From Cryobacterium sp. Y82 (GTDB taxonomy: Bacteria > Actinomycetota > Actinomycetes > Actinomycetales > Microbacteriaceae), in contig NZ_PJJJ01000022.1 of assembly GCF_002929495.1 (NCBI RefSeq), forward strand, positions 1 to 64,000: 64,000 bases of DNA, read 5' to 3'. Positions 1-9,157 of the stretch are shown here, piece after piece; positions within the stretch are counted from its first letter, which is position 1; each line of letters begins with the position of its first letter. The notes beneath the pieces were generated by a model. That model saw only the letters and a list, made by a program, of their open reading frames with translations, did not search any database and was not told the origin of the DNA. A program made the position numbers and the translations under genes.

Positions 1-53
1 CCCTCGGGTTCCGGCACAGAGCCGGTGGCGGCGGGCGGAGCGGTGAGGGTCAT
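1..53 (-). CDS. 5' end of an unidentified gene cut by the window edge
   Basis: Only the first 17 codons are present, beginning Met-Thr-Leu-Thr-Ala-Pro-Pro on the minus strand. The start is chosen because a strong ribosome binding site (AAGGAGG, complement of 64-70) lies 10 bases upstream of the ATG at 53-51. The visible residues are Ala/Pro-rich and give no hint of function. The gene continues outside the window. Confidence 0.5.
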   Translation of the reverse strand, partial: MTLTAPPAATGSVPEPE

Positions 54-262
54 GGCGTCGGTGCCTCCTTCACCAACAATTATAGCCTGAAACGACCATA
101 AACACGAGGAAACCTCAGTAAATTATGAAGTTTTTTTACGAGATACATACGATGCACGATTACCAAGGTTCGCTCGGCACGACGCCCCAGAGATTCGGTG
201 CCCGGCTTCGTCCGCAGATTCGTACGATCTCTAACCGCGTGTTCAGGTCAGCGGCGCCATGA
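54..262 (-). promoter_or_regulatory. Upstream region of the edge gene, AT-rich
   Basis: This 209-base gap follows the helicase gene and precedes the edge gene on the same strand. Positions 83-150 are far more AT-rich than the surroundings, including a run of seven T at about 131-137, which suggests a promoter. I see no convincing sigma hexamer pair or hairpin and no coding frame. Confidence 0.35.
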
Positions 263-2488
263 TCATGAGCGACCGAGCGGCGCGTCCCCCACCAAATAGA
301 GCCGCTGCGTGGCCCGGGTCATGGCTACATATAGTGCGCCAGCGCCACGCTCGGAGGCCGCGAGAATGGCAGCCGGGTCGACGACGATGACCGCGTCGAA
401 TTCCAGCCCCTTGGCATCCTGCGGCGTGAGCAGCGCTATCTCGCGGCTGAGACCAAGCGCACCGACGCCGAGCAGATCGCCGAATTCAGCGCGCAGGGTT
501 GCTTCAAGGTCTTCGAGTCCGGCGTCGACGACGATCACGGCGAGGGTGCCGCCGGTGCCAAGTGCCAGGTCACGGCGCACCGCGACCGCAGCATCCGTTA
601 CCGTTTCAACCGGCCATTCGCTGGACCGCACCGTGCGGGACGGCGTGATCGGCAACCGGTGCGACATCGCGACAGTTTCGGCCGCCGTCGCGATCTGACT
701 CGGCGTGCGATAGTTCACGGTCAATTCCTCGAGCCGCCAGCGGTCCGCCTCGGGCGAGCCCTCGAGCACCGGCTGCAACGCCTCTTTCCAGCTGGCGGAT
801 GCCGCAGCACTCGCCGCCTGCGCGATGTCACCGACGATCGTGAACGATCGGCGCGGACCACGCCGCAACACCAGCCGCCACTGCATCGCCGAGAGTTCCT
901 GCGCCTCGTCGATGACGACGTGGCCGTAGGTCCAAGTGCGATCGCGCGCGGCACGCTCGCTGGTCGTCGCACGTTCATCGAGTTCGGCGAAACTGGCGGC
1001 GAGGTCTTTGGCGTTGACCAGGCCTTTCACCTGCATATTTTCAATGGCCGTTTCAGCATTCTCAACGTCGCGCTTGCGCTGTTCCTTGAGCGCACGCTTC
1101 TTCGCCTGGTCGACCGCGTTATATTCACCGAGCAGCTCCGCCGCCTCATCAAGCAGTGGAATGTCGGAGATCGTGAACTCGGCGTCCCGCGGACGCGCCA
1201 GCAGCTTGCGCTGGGCGAAACGCCAGCGCGGAGTCAGCTCCTCGAGCCACTGCGGCCGCGCATAAAGATCTTGCAACAGTTTTTGCGGCGTGAGCGGCAG
1301 CCAGGCGGTATTGAGCGCGATGCGCACATCGTCGGCCAGGCGCAGGTCTTCGCGCAACATGGGCAGGTCGGTGTCGTCCATCGAACGGCCCTGGCTCTGC
1401 AGCTGCTCGAGCCACACCCGGGAAAGCGCGTTGATAGCGGTCTTCACGAAGGTGACCCTGGCCTCGTTGTGAGTCTTACCGGTGCCGCGGGCGCGCGCGA
1501 TCGCATTAGCCACGAGGTCGGGCTGCAGCACGATGCGGTCACCGTTCACCACCAACTGCTGCGGGGCGGAAGGAGTGCGCTGCCGGGAATGCACGGCCCG
1601 CGCGATGAGGTCGGCAATGAACGCCTGGCCCTTCAGTGCCGCGACGGCCGGGGCATCCTCTCTGGTCGCTTCAACGCCGGGAAAGAGCTGGCCGACCGAG
1701 GCCAGCACGACACCGGTCTCGCCCAGGGAGGGCAGCACAGCCTCGATGTACTGCAGAAAGGAACGTGACGGGCCGATGATGAGTACGCCGCTGTCGCGCA
1801 GGCGATCCCGGTGCGTGTAGAGCAGGTAGGCAGCGCGGTGCAGCGCCACGGCGGTTTTTCCGGTGCCGGGACCGCCCTGCACGACAAGAACACCGGCCAG
1901 TTCTGAGCGGATGATGCGGTCCTGCTCAGCCTGAATGGTTGAGACGATATCGGACATGTGGCCGGTACGCTGCGCGGTGAGCGCCGCGAGCAGGGCGCCC
2001 TCCCCCTGGTGTGTGCTGGCGTCAGGGTCGGCGAGCAGGGCGGCATCGAGAATTTCGTCTTCGATGCGGATAATATTGCGCCCCTTAGAGAGCAGATGGC
2101 GGCGGGCCCTCGCGCCGAGCGGCGTGGCGGCGGTGGCCTGGTAGAAAGCGCTAGCCTGCGGCACGCGCCAGTCAAGCAGCAGCGGCTTGTGATCTTCGTC
2201 ACGCAAACCCACGCGGCCGATATAGCGGTAGACCGAGTTGCCGGAGTCATCTGGTACGGTTTCGAGCCGGCCGAAGGCAAGTCGGTCGTCGACCTCGCGC
2301 AGTTGCACGATACGGTCCTCGTAGAGGCGGGCGAAGGTGTCGCGCTCGCTACGGCTTTGGTGGTTACCGCCGACGTCGAGGCGGCGCACTGCTTTCAGCT
2401 GACCCTCGGCCTCTTCCTGCAGCGCGTCGAGCCGCTCATACAGCGCCCGAACATAGTCCTGCTCTCGAACAAGCTCCTGGTCGATCAC
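263..2488 (-). CDS. helD: HelD/HelR-type superfamily 1 helicase (RNA polymerase recycling ATPase)
   Basis: A 741-residue UvrD/Rep-like ATPase. The N-terminal 60 residues form a charged coiled coil, as in HelD proteins that insert into RNA polymerase channels. Walker A is GGPGTGKT near residues 205-212, the VIDEAQE Walker B region is at about 525-531, VNYRTP motif IV is at 591-596 and a GLEFD motif lies near the C-terminus. HelD/HelR removes stalled or rifamycin-bound RNA polymerase from DNA in related organisms. That role is inferred from family. The start is GTG, preceded by AAGGGGGG. No 19-bp rifamycin-associated element was seen upstream. It appears monocistronic. Confidence 0.85.
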   Translation of the reverse strand: MIDQELVREQDYVRALYERLDALQEEAEGQLKAVRRLDVGGNHQSRSERDTFARLYEDRIVQLREVDDRLAFGRLETVPDDSGNSVYRYIGRVGLRDEDHKPLLLDWRVPQASAFYQATAATPLGARARRHLLSKGRNIIRIEDEILDAALLADPDASTHQGEGALLAALTAQRTGHMSDIVSTIQAEQDRIIRSELAGVLVVQGGPGTGKTAVALHRAAYLLYTHRDRLRDSGVLIIGPSRSFLQYIEAVLPSLGETGVVLASVGQLFPGVEATREDAPAVAALKGQAFIADLIARAVHSRQRTPSAPQQLVVNGDRIVLQPDLVANAIARARGTGKTHNEARVTFVKTAINALSRVWLEQLQSQGRSMDDTDLPMLREDLRLADDVRIALNTAWLPLTPQKLLQDLYARPQWLEELTPRWRFAQRKLLARPRDAEFTISDIPLLDEAAELLGEYNAVDQAKKRALKEQRKRDVENAETAIENMQVKGLVNAKDLAASFAELDERATTSERAARDRTWTYGHVVIDEAQELSAMQWRLVLRRGPRRSFTIVGDIAQAASAAASASWKEALQPVLEGSPEADRWRLEELTVNYRTPSQIATAAETVAMSHRLPITPSRTVRSSEWPVETVTDAAVAVRRDLALGTGGTLAVIVVDAGLEDLEATLRAEFGDLLGVGALGLSREIALLTPQDAKGLEFDAVIVVDPAAILAASERGAGALYVAMTRATQRLYLVGDAPLGRS

Positions 2489-2706
2489 GCACGCCCCCCT
2501 TAAACCGAAGTCCTAGTTTAGTCGCGGTCAGTGTGGGCTTGGCTGTGTGTATTGAGCCGCTGGGAAAGGCCTGGCACGCTTCGTTCCCTGAGGTCTTGAT
2601 CGGTGAACGTCATCTCGACCGTCTTGCCGCAAGTGACGAGGACATTCCTCTAAACCGGAGATCCTGCTCGTTAGTAAATACGCGCGCGTAGCCGAAGGCC
2701 TTCCGG

Positions 2707-3558
2707 TCATGCTGTTGGACCGTACCGTTTATCCCCAGCGTCACCGCGCATTTTCTCAGGCGGGGCATACGGGAATCGCGCACCCGCGGAACTCTGCGGA
2801 TCGTCGTTGGCGTTCCCCATACGCCTGGTGCGTGAGCACCTCGTGATGTAAGGCAGGGCGATCTCGTCTCGCCCCCGCACGGCAGGATGAGAGTCCAATA
2901 GTTCACGAACTCGGCGCAGGAGTGATGCTCGTGCGTCGCCGGCCAGGGTGATGACGTAGCTCCGAGATGCCACGAGATCCATCAGCGCCGCGGGTGTGAG
3001 CACGTGCTCCCACAAGAAGTCCGCACGAACAATCGGTGCGAATTTTCCACCGACATCGGGACTTTCGCTGTTCATGTCCAACTCGATCCCTTGGTGCATG
3101 AGTCGACCCAGCTGAGCGACCCAGTCCTCACGCTCGTCGCGAATGTTCCAAAGCAGACCGAGATTTCCGCCGGGACGGAGAACGCGTGCGATCTCGGGGC
3201 CGGCTCGTTCAACATCAACCCAGTGCCAGGCTTGCGCTACCAGAACGGTGTCGACGGCGCCGGGGGTCAGAGGAACATCCTCGGCTCGGCCGTCGAGCAC
3301 TGAGACGTGCGGCAACCGCCGCGACAGCTCCTTGCGCATGCCTGCTGACGGCTCGACGGCGACCACGTCGAGGCCCCTCTCGACGAGCTGGCGAGTGAGC
3401 TGACCGGTGCCTGCGCCCAAATCGAGAACCTGTCGCGCGTCGTGCGGCAACACCCATTCGACAGCCTCAAACGGGTAAGACGGACGCCCTCTTTCGTACT
3501 CAGCGGCGGCCGCGCCAAAGGAAACCGCCTGGACGTTTCGAGCATTACTGCTTGCCAT
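2707..3558 (-). CDS. Class I SAM-dependent methyltransferase with unusual C-terminal tail
   Basis: A 283-residue protein with a typical Rossmann methyltransferase core: glycine-rich motif I DLGAGTGQL near residues 45-53, an acidic motif II (VAVEPSAGM), and post-motif segments VLVAQAWHWV and RVLRPGGNLGLLWN. The family usually ends shortly after the ALPYITRC segment near residue 241. Here about 40 extra basic, low-complexity residues follow, which looks like read-through past a lost stop or a late frameshift. Substrate unknown. The gene stands alone, and the 218 bases between it and helD hold no credible gene. Confidence 0.75.
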   Translation of the reverse strand: MASSNARNVQAVSFGAAAAEYERGRPSYPFEAVEWVLPHDARQVLDLGAGTGQLTRQLVERGLDVVAVEPSAGMRKELSRRLPHVSVLDGRAEDVPLTPGAVDTVLVAQAWHWVDVERAGPEIARVLRPGGNLGLLWNIRDEREDWVAQLGRLMHQGIELDMNSESPDVGGKFAPIVRADFLWEHVLTPAALMDLVASRSYVITLAGDARASLLRRVRELLDSHPAVRGRDEIALPYITRCSRTRRMGNANDDPQSSAGARFPYAPPEKMRGDAGDKRYGPTA

Positions 3559-3652
3559 GACGTAAGCCTTGCACGGCTGGCCTGGTCATGTTTCCATGAC
3601 GCGCGCTGGCTTTTACGAGCGCCACCTGCGGTAGATCGGCTCGTTCGAGACG

Positions 3653-3934
3653 GTGGAACAGCTAGATGCTCGTAAGAGCGCGCAGCAAGCCGGCCGTGAT
3701 TCCATCACGCACGGGTTCACCTATCTTTTCCAAGGCGTGGGCGTCCTGGTCACCTTCGCAACGATCGTTCTGCAGCTCACCGGGACGTTTTCGTGGCTGG
3801 GATGGTTCATCATTCCTGCCTATTGGGCTGGAGTTCGGTTGCTCTTCGACTTTCTCTTCCGCATCTTCATCGGCCAACGGTTGGATGCGAAATATCCCCT
3901 TTCGTTACCCTCGCGGGCTGCTGCAGACTACTGA
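3653..3934 (+). CDS. Small hypothetical membrane protein
   Basis: A 93-residue reading frame starting GTG. It predicts two hydrophobic helices (about residues 23-45 and 47-72), separated by a short turn containing Trp-Leu-Gly-Trp, and a short polar tail. No ribosome binding site is clear, so the start is uncertain. It precedes the decayed membrane-protein gene at 3963 on the same strand by 28 bases. I do not recognise a family, and no function is proposed. Confidence 0.45.
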   Translation: MEQLDARKSAQQAGRDSITHGFTYLFQGVGVLVTFATIVLQLTGTFSWLGWFIIPAYWAGVRLLFDFLFRIFIGQRLDAKYPLSLPSRAAADY

Positions 3935-3962
3935 CCAGTTTTCGCACCCGCGACGGAATCTC

Positions 3963-4392
3963 ATGTACATCGGTCACTATGCAGCTGCTGCAGTGTTGGT
4001 TACGCTCGTGCCGGCCTCGCCGGTGACCCCAATCGCTATCGGCGTCGCATGGCCGGACCTGGTCTAACCCATCCTCGTCCTTCTAGGCCGCGAACGCGTC
4101 TCGGTGGGCCGGAACGACCCACTGCAACGTTCTATCCGATTCGACTCCTACCCGTTCTCCCACTCGCTGGTGCTCGGCAACCTGTTCACGCTCGTGCCCG
4201 CCGCGATCGTCGCTCTTCTCTACGGCGTATGTGGGTGTGCTCAGCGGGGGGTTGTTACTGCACCTCCTGAACGCGAACTCGTTCTTCGGGTTCAGCAGAC
4301 ACAACCCGTTCAGCACGCCAACCCGGTTAGCGCTCGTTACTTTCGTTGGGTATATCGGCGCGATCGCGTGGTTCACACTCGCTTGGGAATGA
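3963..4392 (+). pseudogene. Decayed polytopic membrane protein gene (metal-dependent-hydrolase-like)
   Basis: The frame opens MYIGHYAAAAVLVTLV and runs 34 codons to an in-frame TAA at 4065-4067, at a position where relatives would carry a Trp or similar residue (PDLV-stop-PILVLLG). The same frame continues through GRERVSVG, DSYPFSHSLVLGNLFTLV and ALLYG. It must then shift by one base around 4215-4230 to continue as LLLHLLNANSFFGFSRHNPFS and GYIGAIAWFTLAWE, ending in TGA at 4390-4392. The His-rich segments and helix pattern resemble YdjM-like membrane hydrolases. One nonsense and one frameshift lesion make it a pseudogene unless they are sequencing errors. Confidence 0.7.
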
Positions 4393-4672
4393 GTGGTGGC
4401 GGTCGACGGAGCGAGATGCCTCTCCCGCGTGCAACCGCCCGGACGCAAGGAGGTCCATGAATCCAAAACCGATGGATGCTGGAAAGCCGCGTCATTGCAC
4501 GGCTCGGCATACAGGCGTAGGCCCGCTAGCACCCACGTTCCATAGGCGGTTCGGCATACGGCCATTGCATTCGAACCAAGTTACAGGTGTCCCGCGGCGC
4601 AATCATGGAGTTATGACGCGCACGGGCGCCGCGTTAATCATGGCCACCCGAGGGCAGAACAGCGCACCTGGC

Positions 4673-5092
4673 TCAGAGATTGGGCAGGGATCCGTAGCTG
4701 TTAATGTAGATCTTGCCGTTCTTCGGGTGCGTGAACTTCAGCCCTGCCCACATGTCGTCAATGCGCAGGCATGTGCTCTCGACGAGACCGTGACTGTATC
4801 CGATCTCAATGACCTTCGGCAGACTGAGACCTGAGCCCAGCTTCCGCGCCTTCGGCCAGGAGAGCCACAACATGCCCGACGGCTTCAGATGGAGCTTCAG
4901 TGTTGGAAAGATGTCGTGCATCTCGGATTGAGTCACGCTGAAGAAATGGATGTAGTCGAAGTCACCCTCGAGATCCTCACTGACCTCCAACTCCGGAAGC
5001 CCGATGGCCTTCAGGGTCGACGCAGGGGCGTTCACGAAGTGGGCCAGCGCGCCCTCTTTAATTCCCATCTTCTCAGCGACAGACCGAGACAT
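4673..5092 (-). CDS. DUF3052 family protein
   Basis: A 139-residue protein matching the actinobacterial DUF3052 pattern: KMGIKEGALAHFVNAP at the N-terminus, FDYIHFFSVTQSEMHD in the middle, GMLWLSWPKA and LKFTHPKNGKIY near the end. No biochemical role is established for the family. It starts 11 bases after the stop of the VOC gene (5104-5502) on the same strand, so the two are probably co-transcribed. Confidence 0.8.
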   Translation of the reverse strand: MSRSVAEKMGIKEGALAHFVNAPASTLKAIGLPELEVSEDLEGDFDYIHFFSVTQSEMHDIFPTLKLHLKPSGMLWLSWPKARKLGSGLSLPKVIEIGYSHGLVESTCLRIDDMWAGLKFTHPKNGKIYINSYGSLPNL

Positions 5093-5103
5093 GACAGCTT
5101 CGC

Positions 5104-5502
5104 TTATTTCCCGGAAACCTTCTTGAGCACCTCGAGATAGTGCGGGTTACACATAATCCCCAGGATATTGCCGAAAGGATCGACGACGGATGCCGTCACA
5201 AATCCTTCACTGCGGTCAGTCGGCGGTTGGTATTCGGTCGCCCCCATCGACAGCAGCTTCTCGAATGACCCCGGCAGGTCGTCCACGTGCCATTGAATGA
5301 TCTCCCCGGCCGGCGCGTCTGGTACTGGCGGCGCGTACGACGCGTCAATGATTCCAAGCTCGTGCTGATAGTCGCCAACCCTGAACTCCACATAGCCAGG
5401 CATCTGAAAGTACGCGTCGATACCCAGCAGCTCGCTGTACCACTTGCGTGCCGCCTCCAGATCGGCGGCGAAATAGCTGACGGTAGCGAAGCCTCGCAAC
5501 AT
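5104..5502 (-). CDS. VOC (glyoxalase/bleomycin-resistance) family protein
   Basis: A 132-residue vicinal-oxygen-chelate protein. The N-terminal beta-alpha-beta unit holds DLEAARKWYSELLG, and the C-terminal unit holds VVDPFGNILGIMCNPHY with the usual Asp-Pro-Phe-Gly-Asn turn. A frame open 21 bases further upstream is rejected, because the ATG at 5502 has an AAGGAAAA binding site 8 bases before it. It leads a two-gene unit with DUF3052 and is divergent from the WYL regulator at 5588, which probably controls it. Substrate unknown. Confidence 0.8.
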   Translation of the reverse strand: MLRGFATVSYFAADLEAARKWYSELLGIDAYFQMPGYVEFRVGDYQHELGIIDASYAPPVPDAPAGEIIQWHVDDLPGSFEKLLSMGATEYQPPTDRSEGFVTASVVDPFGNILGIMCNPHYLEVLKKVSGK

Positions 5503-5587
5503 AAGATTTTCCTTCCGATTCACGTGATGCCAGTTTCCACCAGTAAAGTGCTCACCTTCTGACTACTTTGTTTGCGACAATTGATTC

Positions 5588-6532
5588 ATGCGCGCAGATC
5601 GCCTCGTCGCCACACTCCTGCTGATGCAGGCGCGTGGACGCGTGACAGCGAAGGAAGTAGCTGCTGAGTTTGAGACATCCATCGCTACGGCGAGGCGTGA
5701 TCTCGAAGCGCTGTCAGCTGCGGGAATTCCCGTATACCCACAGGTCGGCCGTGGCGGTGGGTGGCAACTACTCGGCGGTGCTCGCACCGACCTGAGCGGG
5801 CTCACATCGGCTGAGGCGCGTGCGCTTTTCCTCCTGGTCGGGCCAGCGGCATCCCTAGTCCCAGAGGCCAAGTCGGCGCTCCGCAAGCTTGTGCACGCCC
5901 TTCCCGACAGCTTTAGAACGGATGCCGAAGCGGCGGCAGAGGCCGTCGTGCTTGACCCCGCGCGGTGGGGCCGGCCCCACCGCGCACAGCCACCACTCGT
6001 GACCGAACTCCAGGCCGCTGTCATACAGCGCCGGAAAGTACGCCTGAGCTACCGGGGTTGGAACCGCGACCCGGACGAAAGACTCTGCGACCCGTGGGGC
6101 CTGGTCGAGAAGAACGAGGTGTGGTACCTACTGGGCGGCGTGGATGGCGCCCAGCGAACATTTCGTATCGAGCGGATCATCTGGGCAGTTGTCACAGAAG
6201 ATCCCGCCGACCGCCCGGACGGCTTCGACCTCGCAGAGGCATGGGATACCGTCGTGCGCGACGTGAACCAGCAGCGCGAGAGCGCATCCACGATCGTGGT
6301 CACAAATACCGCGATATTACCCTTCCTGCGTGAACAGTTCGGCGAGCTGGCAGTGGAGGACACCGCGATCGACGACCATCGAGCCAGGGTCCGAATCAGT
6401 GCGCCGGCCGAAATCATGCTCGCACGTGGCCTCGCTGGATGGGGTGAGTACATTGACGTTCTCGAGCCGGCATCCGTGCGCTCGGAACTCATGCGCCTCG
6501 GCGCCGCGCTCGTGGAGCGCAATGGGCCATAG
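5588..6532 (+). CDS. YafY-like transcriptional regulator (HTH plus WYL domain)
   Basis: A 314-residue regulator. Residues 1-55 form a DeoR-like winged helix (VTAKEVAAEFETSIATARRDLE), and residues about 130-205 form a WYL ligand-sensing domain including RRKVRLSYRG and DPWGLVEKNEVWYLLGG. A C-terminal extension follows, as in YafY proteins. It is separated by 85 bases from the divergent VOC/DUF3052 unit, the usual layout for a local regulator. The ligand is unknown, though WYL domains can bind nucleic acid or nucleotides in some families. Confidence 0.85.
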   Translation: MRADRLVATLLLMQARGRVTAKEVAAEFETSIATARRDLEALSAAGIPVYPQVGRGGGWQLLGGARTDLSGLTSAEARALFLLVGPAASLVPEAKSALRKLVHALPDSFRTDAEAAAEAVVLDPARWGRPHRAQPPLVTELQAAVIQRRKVRLSYRGWNRDPDERLCDPWGLVEKNEVWYLLGGVDGAQRTFRIERIIWAVVTEDPADRPDGFDLAEAWDTVVRDVNQQRESASTIVVTNTAILPFLREQFGELAVEDTAIDDHRARVRISAPAEIMLARGLAGWGEYIDVLEPASVRSELMRLGAALVERNGP

Positions 6533-6709
6533 GCCCGGGACCCGCACTCACAATGCCCGTTGAGCGTTCCTCATCGCGGACGCGCGTCTACGGAGCAGTT
6601 TTGAGCAGCCGGATGACGCGAGGGCGGCCGTCAGTTCACCACTCATCACTGGAACGCTCGCAGTTGCTTTCCAGATTGTGTCCTTCTGACCGGACGATCG
6701 TCCCCGCGA

Positions 6710-7087
6710 CTACTCAACGTCAAGTAGTCGCCGCACTTCGGGAGAGAAAAGCAAAATATAAGGGCTACTCTTCAAGATCTCGATCGATGCGCTTATCCCG
6801 ATTCGTTCCAGAAGTTCACAATATTCATGCCAAGAAAGCCGCTCTCCAGCATCCTCTATGATTCCCTCATCGGGCAGCAAAGCCATCGAGACGTGATCCC
6901 GCAGCTCGGATTCCGCCAACTGCCACTGACGGCCCTTAGGGCGAAAGCTTATTCCAAACCCGCGATCACTCCGAAAGGCAACTTGCGAGGAATCGTCAAG
7001 GTACACAAATTCTTGAAGCGAAAAAGAGAGCGAGTCCTCGGACACGTGGTCCATTGAGCACGAAACGCCCAAGCCAATCACGTGCAT
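6710..7087 (-). CDS. Hypothetical protein
   Basis: A 126-residue soluble protein with no recognised domain. The frame can be extended 10 codons upstream to a TTG, but the ATG at 7087 (MHVIGLGVSCSM) looks like the natural start. Middle residues alternate Ser, Asp and Phe (SFSLQEFVYLDDSSQ), and the C-terminus has LSWHEYCELLERIGI and a LEU-rich end. GC content is lower than in neighbouring genes, and it lies beside a decayed transporter gene, suggesting an acquired or relaxed region. Confidence 0.5.
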   Translation of the reverse strand: MHVIGLGVSCSMDHVSEDSLSFSLQEFVYLDDSSQVAFRSDRGFGISFRPKGRQWQLAESELRDHVSMALLPDEGIIEDAGERLSWHEYCELLERIGISASIEILKSSPYILLFSPEVRRLLDVE

Positions 7088-7178
7088 CCCAGTACATCCC
7101 CATCCCTGTTTGTCCAAGCCTAACTATTTGAACCAAGTCAGTCCAAGGTCCCCGCTCCCCATGCCGCTGTTTCGGAAT

Positions 7179-8031
7179 CTAGAACTTCACTGGGTATTTG
7201 AATGACAAGCACGACTGCGACGTGGTGTGTTCTGCCCCTTTGAAGCGCGATAAGGCCGTCCCATACAAGGGTCCCCGTGCGGGCCAGGCCTCAACGAATC
7301 GCGGTGCGCATTGTTCCCACTCACCAAATCGTATTTGTAGGGTGCGCCGGGCGCGTGAGTAGCGCGCGCGGGCGACGTCCGGGCGGATGCCAACGGACAA
7401 AGGCAGAAATGACAACCCTGTTTGCAGAGCATTCAGCTCTCTATGCACTTGAAAATTCAGGGTCAGAAAATAGAACGTATTAGTCATCGCACCACCCACG
7501 AGAAGCATCGCCACGGGGAGCTGCCACACTCGTTCCCCGGCCAAGCGTCCAAGGGGTAGCAGCGGATTCGGCGATGACCGGATCTCGATGAAGACGAACA
7601 GTAGGAAGCTCACCGCCGCTGTGATGAACCAGACAGCCGCGGGGACGTCGAGCAACTCTGAGTGGAGCGACGCGAACCCCAGCGTCAGGGTCGCGACGCA
7701 GGCGGTCCCGGCTGCCGCCCCGGGCCACGCGCGCCGCGATCAGGACGCCGGCCGTTGGGGCCATCCCTCCGACCAAACTGGCCACTGCAAAAAGCTCAAC
7801 TCCGACAAGCAGGATGCGCCGCGTGCCAAACGTATCGGCTAAGCGGCCCGACACGAGGAGCAGCCCGGCGATCGGGATAGCGAACGCGTTCACGACCCAA
7901 GGCAGGTTTTCTCGTCAGATGCCGAGGTCGGCTGCCAGCTGCGGCAGTGCGACGGTCAAGATTGAACTATCGAGAACGACCAGGAGCTGCGCAATACTGC
8001 AGACGGCGAGGATAGCGCGGTGTTGTTTCAC
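7179..8031 (-). pseudogene. Decayed MFS drug-efflux transporter (DHA2/EmrB-like)
   Basis: Reading starts at GTG 8031, overlapping the stop of the upstream oxidoreductase as GTGA. TM1 is clear (LLVVLDSSILTVALPQLA). Codon 39 is TGA (7917-7915) inside the normal LGIS-ENLPWVVNAFA junction. The frame resumes as PIAGLLLVSGRLADTFGTRR, the DHA2 motif A region. It shifts near 7710, loses part of the middle helices, continues through PLLPLGRL and TLNFQVHRELNALQTGLSF, and then dissolves. The whole C-terminal half is missing. At least one nonsense, one frameshift and two deletions show it is inactive. Confidence 0.8.
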
Positions 8032-9062
8032 TCGCGGTCGAGGCGAACGATGACGTTACCGCGAAACTTCCCCCGGAGTAGTCCGTCTAGTACCGTCGGC
8101 GCAGCCGAGAGGCCGCCGTTGACGATGGTGTGCGGAAAGATGATTTTGCCTTCACTGAGCCAGAGCCCGTAGTACTGGTTCCAGGCTTGAATCTGGTCGG
8201 GGGTGTGGACGGTGGAGAAGGGGCGAATCTGAAGTTGTTTGACGATGGCCGTCATGATGTCAAGACGCGGACTGCCGGCGTCGCCGCCATCGATCTGACC
8301 GGCCAGCGCCCCGCACAGCGCGAAACGTGCGCCGGGAGCTGCGGCCTGAACTGCCGCCTCAAAGTGGTCACCACCGACCGTGTCGAAGAAGACGTCGATG
8401 CCTTCTGGTGCCAGTGCTTGCAAGCGGGGGGCGATCGAACCCGTGCGGTAGTTGATCGCGGCGTCGAAGCCGAGCTCGTCGACCAGGTAGGCGACCTTGT
8501 CATCACTGCCGGCGCTTCCAATGACGGTCTTCGCGCCCAAGGCTTTGGCGATTTGTCCGGCGAGTGAACCCACGCCGCCCGCAGCCCCGCTGACGAAAAC
8601 CACGTCGCCCTCCCGGACCTGGGCGATGTCGACGATCCCGTGATAGGCAGTGACACCTTGATTCAGCACGTATTCCGCCCCCGGCAGTACCTCGATCGGT
8701 ACCGGCCAGAACGTTTCCGCGGCGGCAACGGACTCTTCCCGCCATCCGCTCATGTGAGTCACGACAGATCCGACCGGCAGGTCGGCTGCTGATTCTGTAA
8801 CTGTTCCAACGGCTCCGCCCCAGAGCGGCGCCCCCAGCGCGTAGGGCGGCATTGGAAGGCCAGGATGCTGCGTCATGAGATCGGCCATGACGGCGGTGAT
8901 TTGAATGAAATGGTTTCGCACGCGAACCTGACCGGGCTGCAGACGGACGGCTTCGATCGTCTGCAGCGTGAGGCAGTGCGAGGGAGAGACTGTGTGATCG
9001 GTGCGGTACCGGTTCAGGATGATTTCGCTGGTGGTGGTGGCAAGCGCGGTGGCATTGGGCAT
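8028..9062 (-). CDS. MDR-family NADP-dependent oxidoreductase (CurA/leukotriene B4 dehydrogenase-like)
   Basis: A 344-residue zinc-free medium-chain reductase. The NADP Rossmann fold is marked by VREGDVVFVSGAAGGVGSL near residues 148-166, and the YVLNQGVTAYHGI segment before it fits the family. Members reduce activated carbon-carbon double bonds of enones or quinones with NADPH. The start has GGAG 8 bases upstream. The gene is divergent from the WYL regulator at 9158 and overlaps the dead MFS gene, so the original unit was a reductase plus an efflux pump, a common stress or xenobiotic pairing. Confidence 0.85.
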   Translation of the reverse strand: MPNATALATTTSEIILNRYRTDHTVSPSHCLTLQTIEAVRLQPGQVRVRNHFIQITAVMADLMTQHPGLPMPPYALGAPLWGGAVGTVTESAADLPVGSVVTHMSGWREESVAAAETFWPVPIEVLPGAEYVLNQGVTAYHGIVDIAQVREGDVVFVSGAAGGVGSLAGQIAKALGAKTVIGSAGSDDKVAYLVDELGFDAAINYRTGSIAPRLQALAPEGIDVFFDTVGGDHFEAAVQAAAPGARFALCGALAGQIDGGDAGSPRLDIMTAIVKQLQIRPFSTVHTPDQIQAWNQYYGLWLSEGKIIFPHTIVNGGLSAAPTVLDGLLRGKFRGNVIVRLDRE

Positions 9063-9126
9063 GTGAAGTTCTCCATGTGGATGCGGCCCGGTGGTTGCCG
9101 GGCAGTTGCCACCGTAGAAGCAGTAC

Positions 9127-9143
9127 CGGACAGGTCTTGTCCG
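9127..9143. promoter_or_regulatory. Candidate operator, perfect inverted repeat CGGACA-N5-TGTCCG
   Basis: A 6+5+6 perfect inverted repeat lies in the 95-base gap between the divergent reductase and WYL-regulator genes, 14 bases before the proposed regulator start. Its position fits autoregulation plus control of the reductase. Binding by the regulator is inferred only from location. Confidence 0.45.
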
Positions 9144-9157
9144 CCACAGGGTGGAAC

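Noticed and set aside
4457..4834. Plus-strand frame with an AAGGAGG box directly before its ATG
   Set aside because: The product is low-complexity and most of the frame is antisense to the conserved DUF3052 gene; the box may be a relic.
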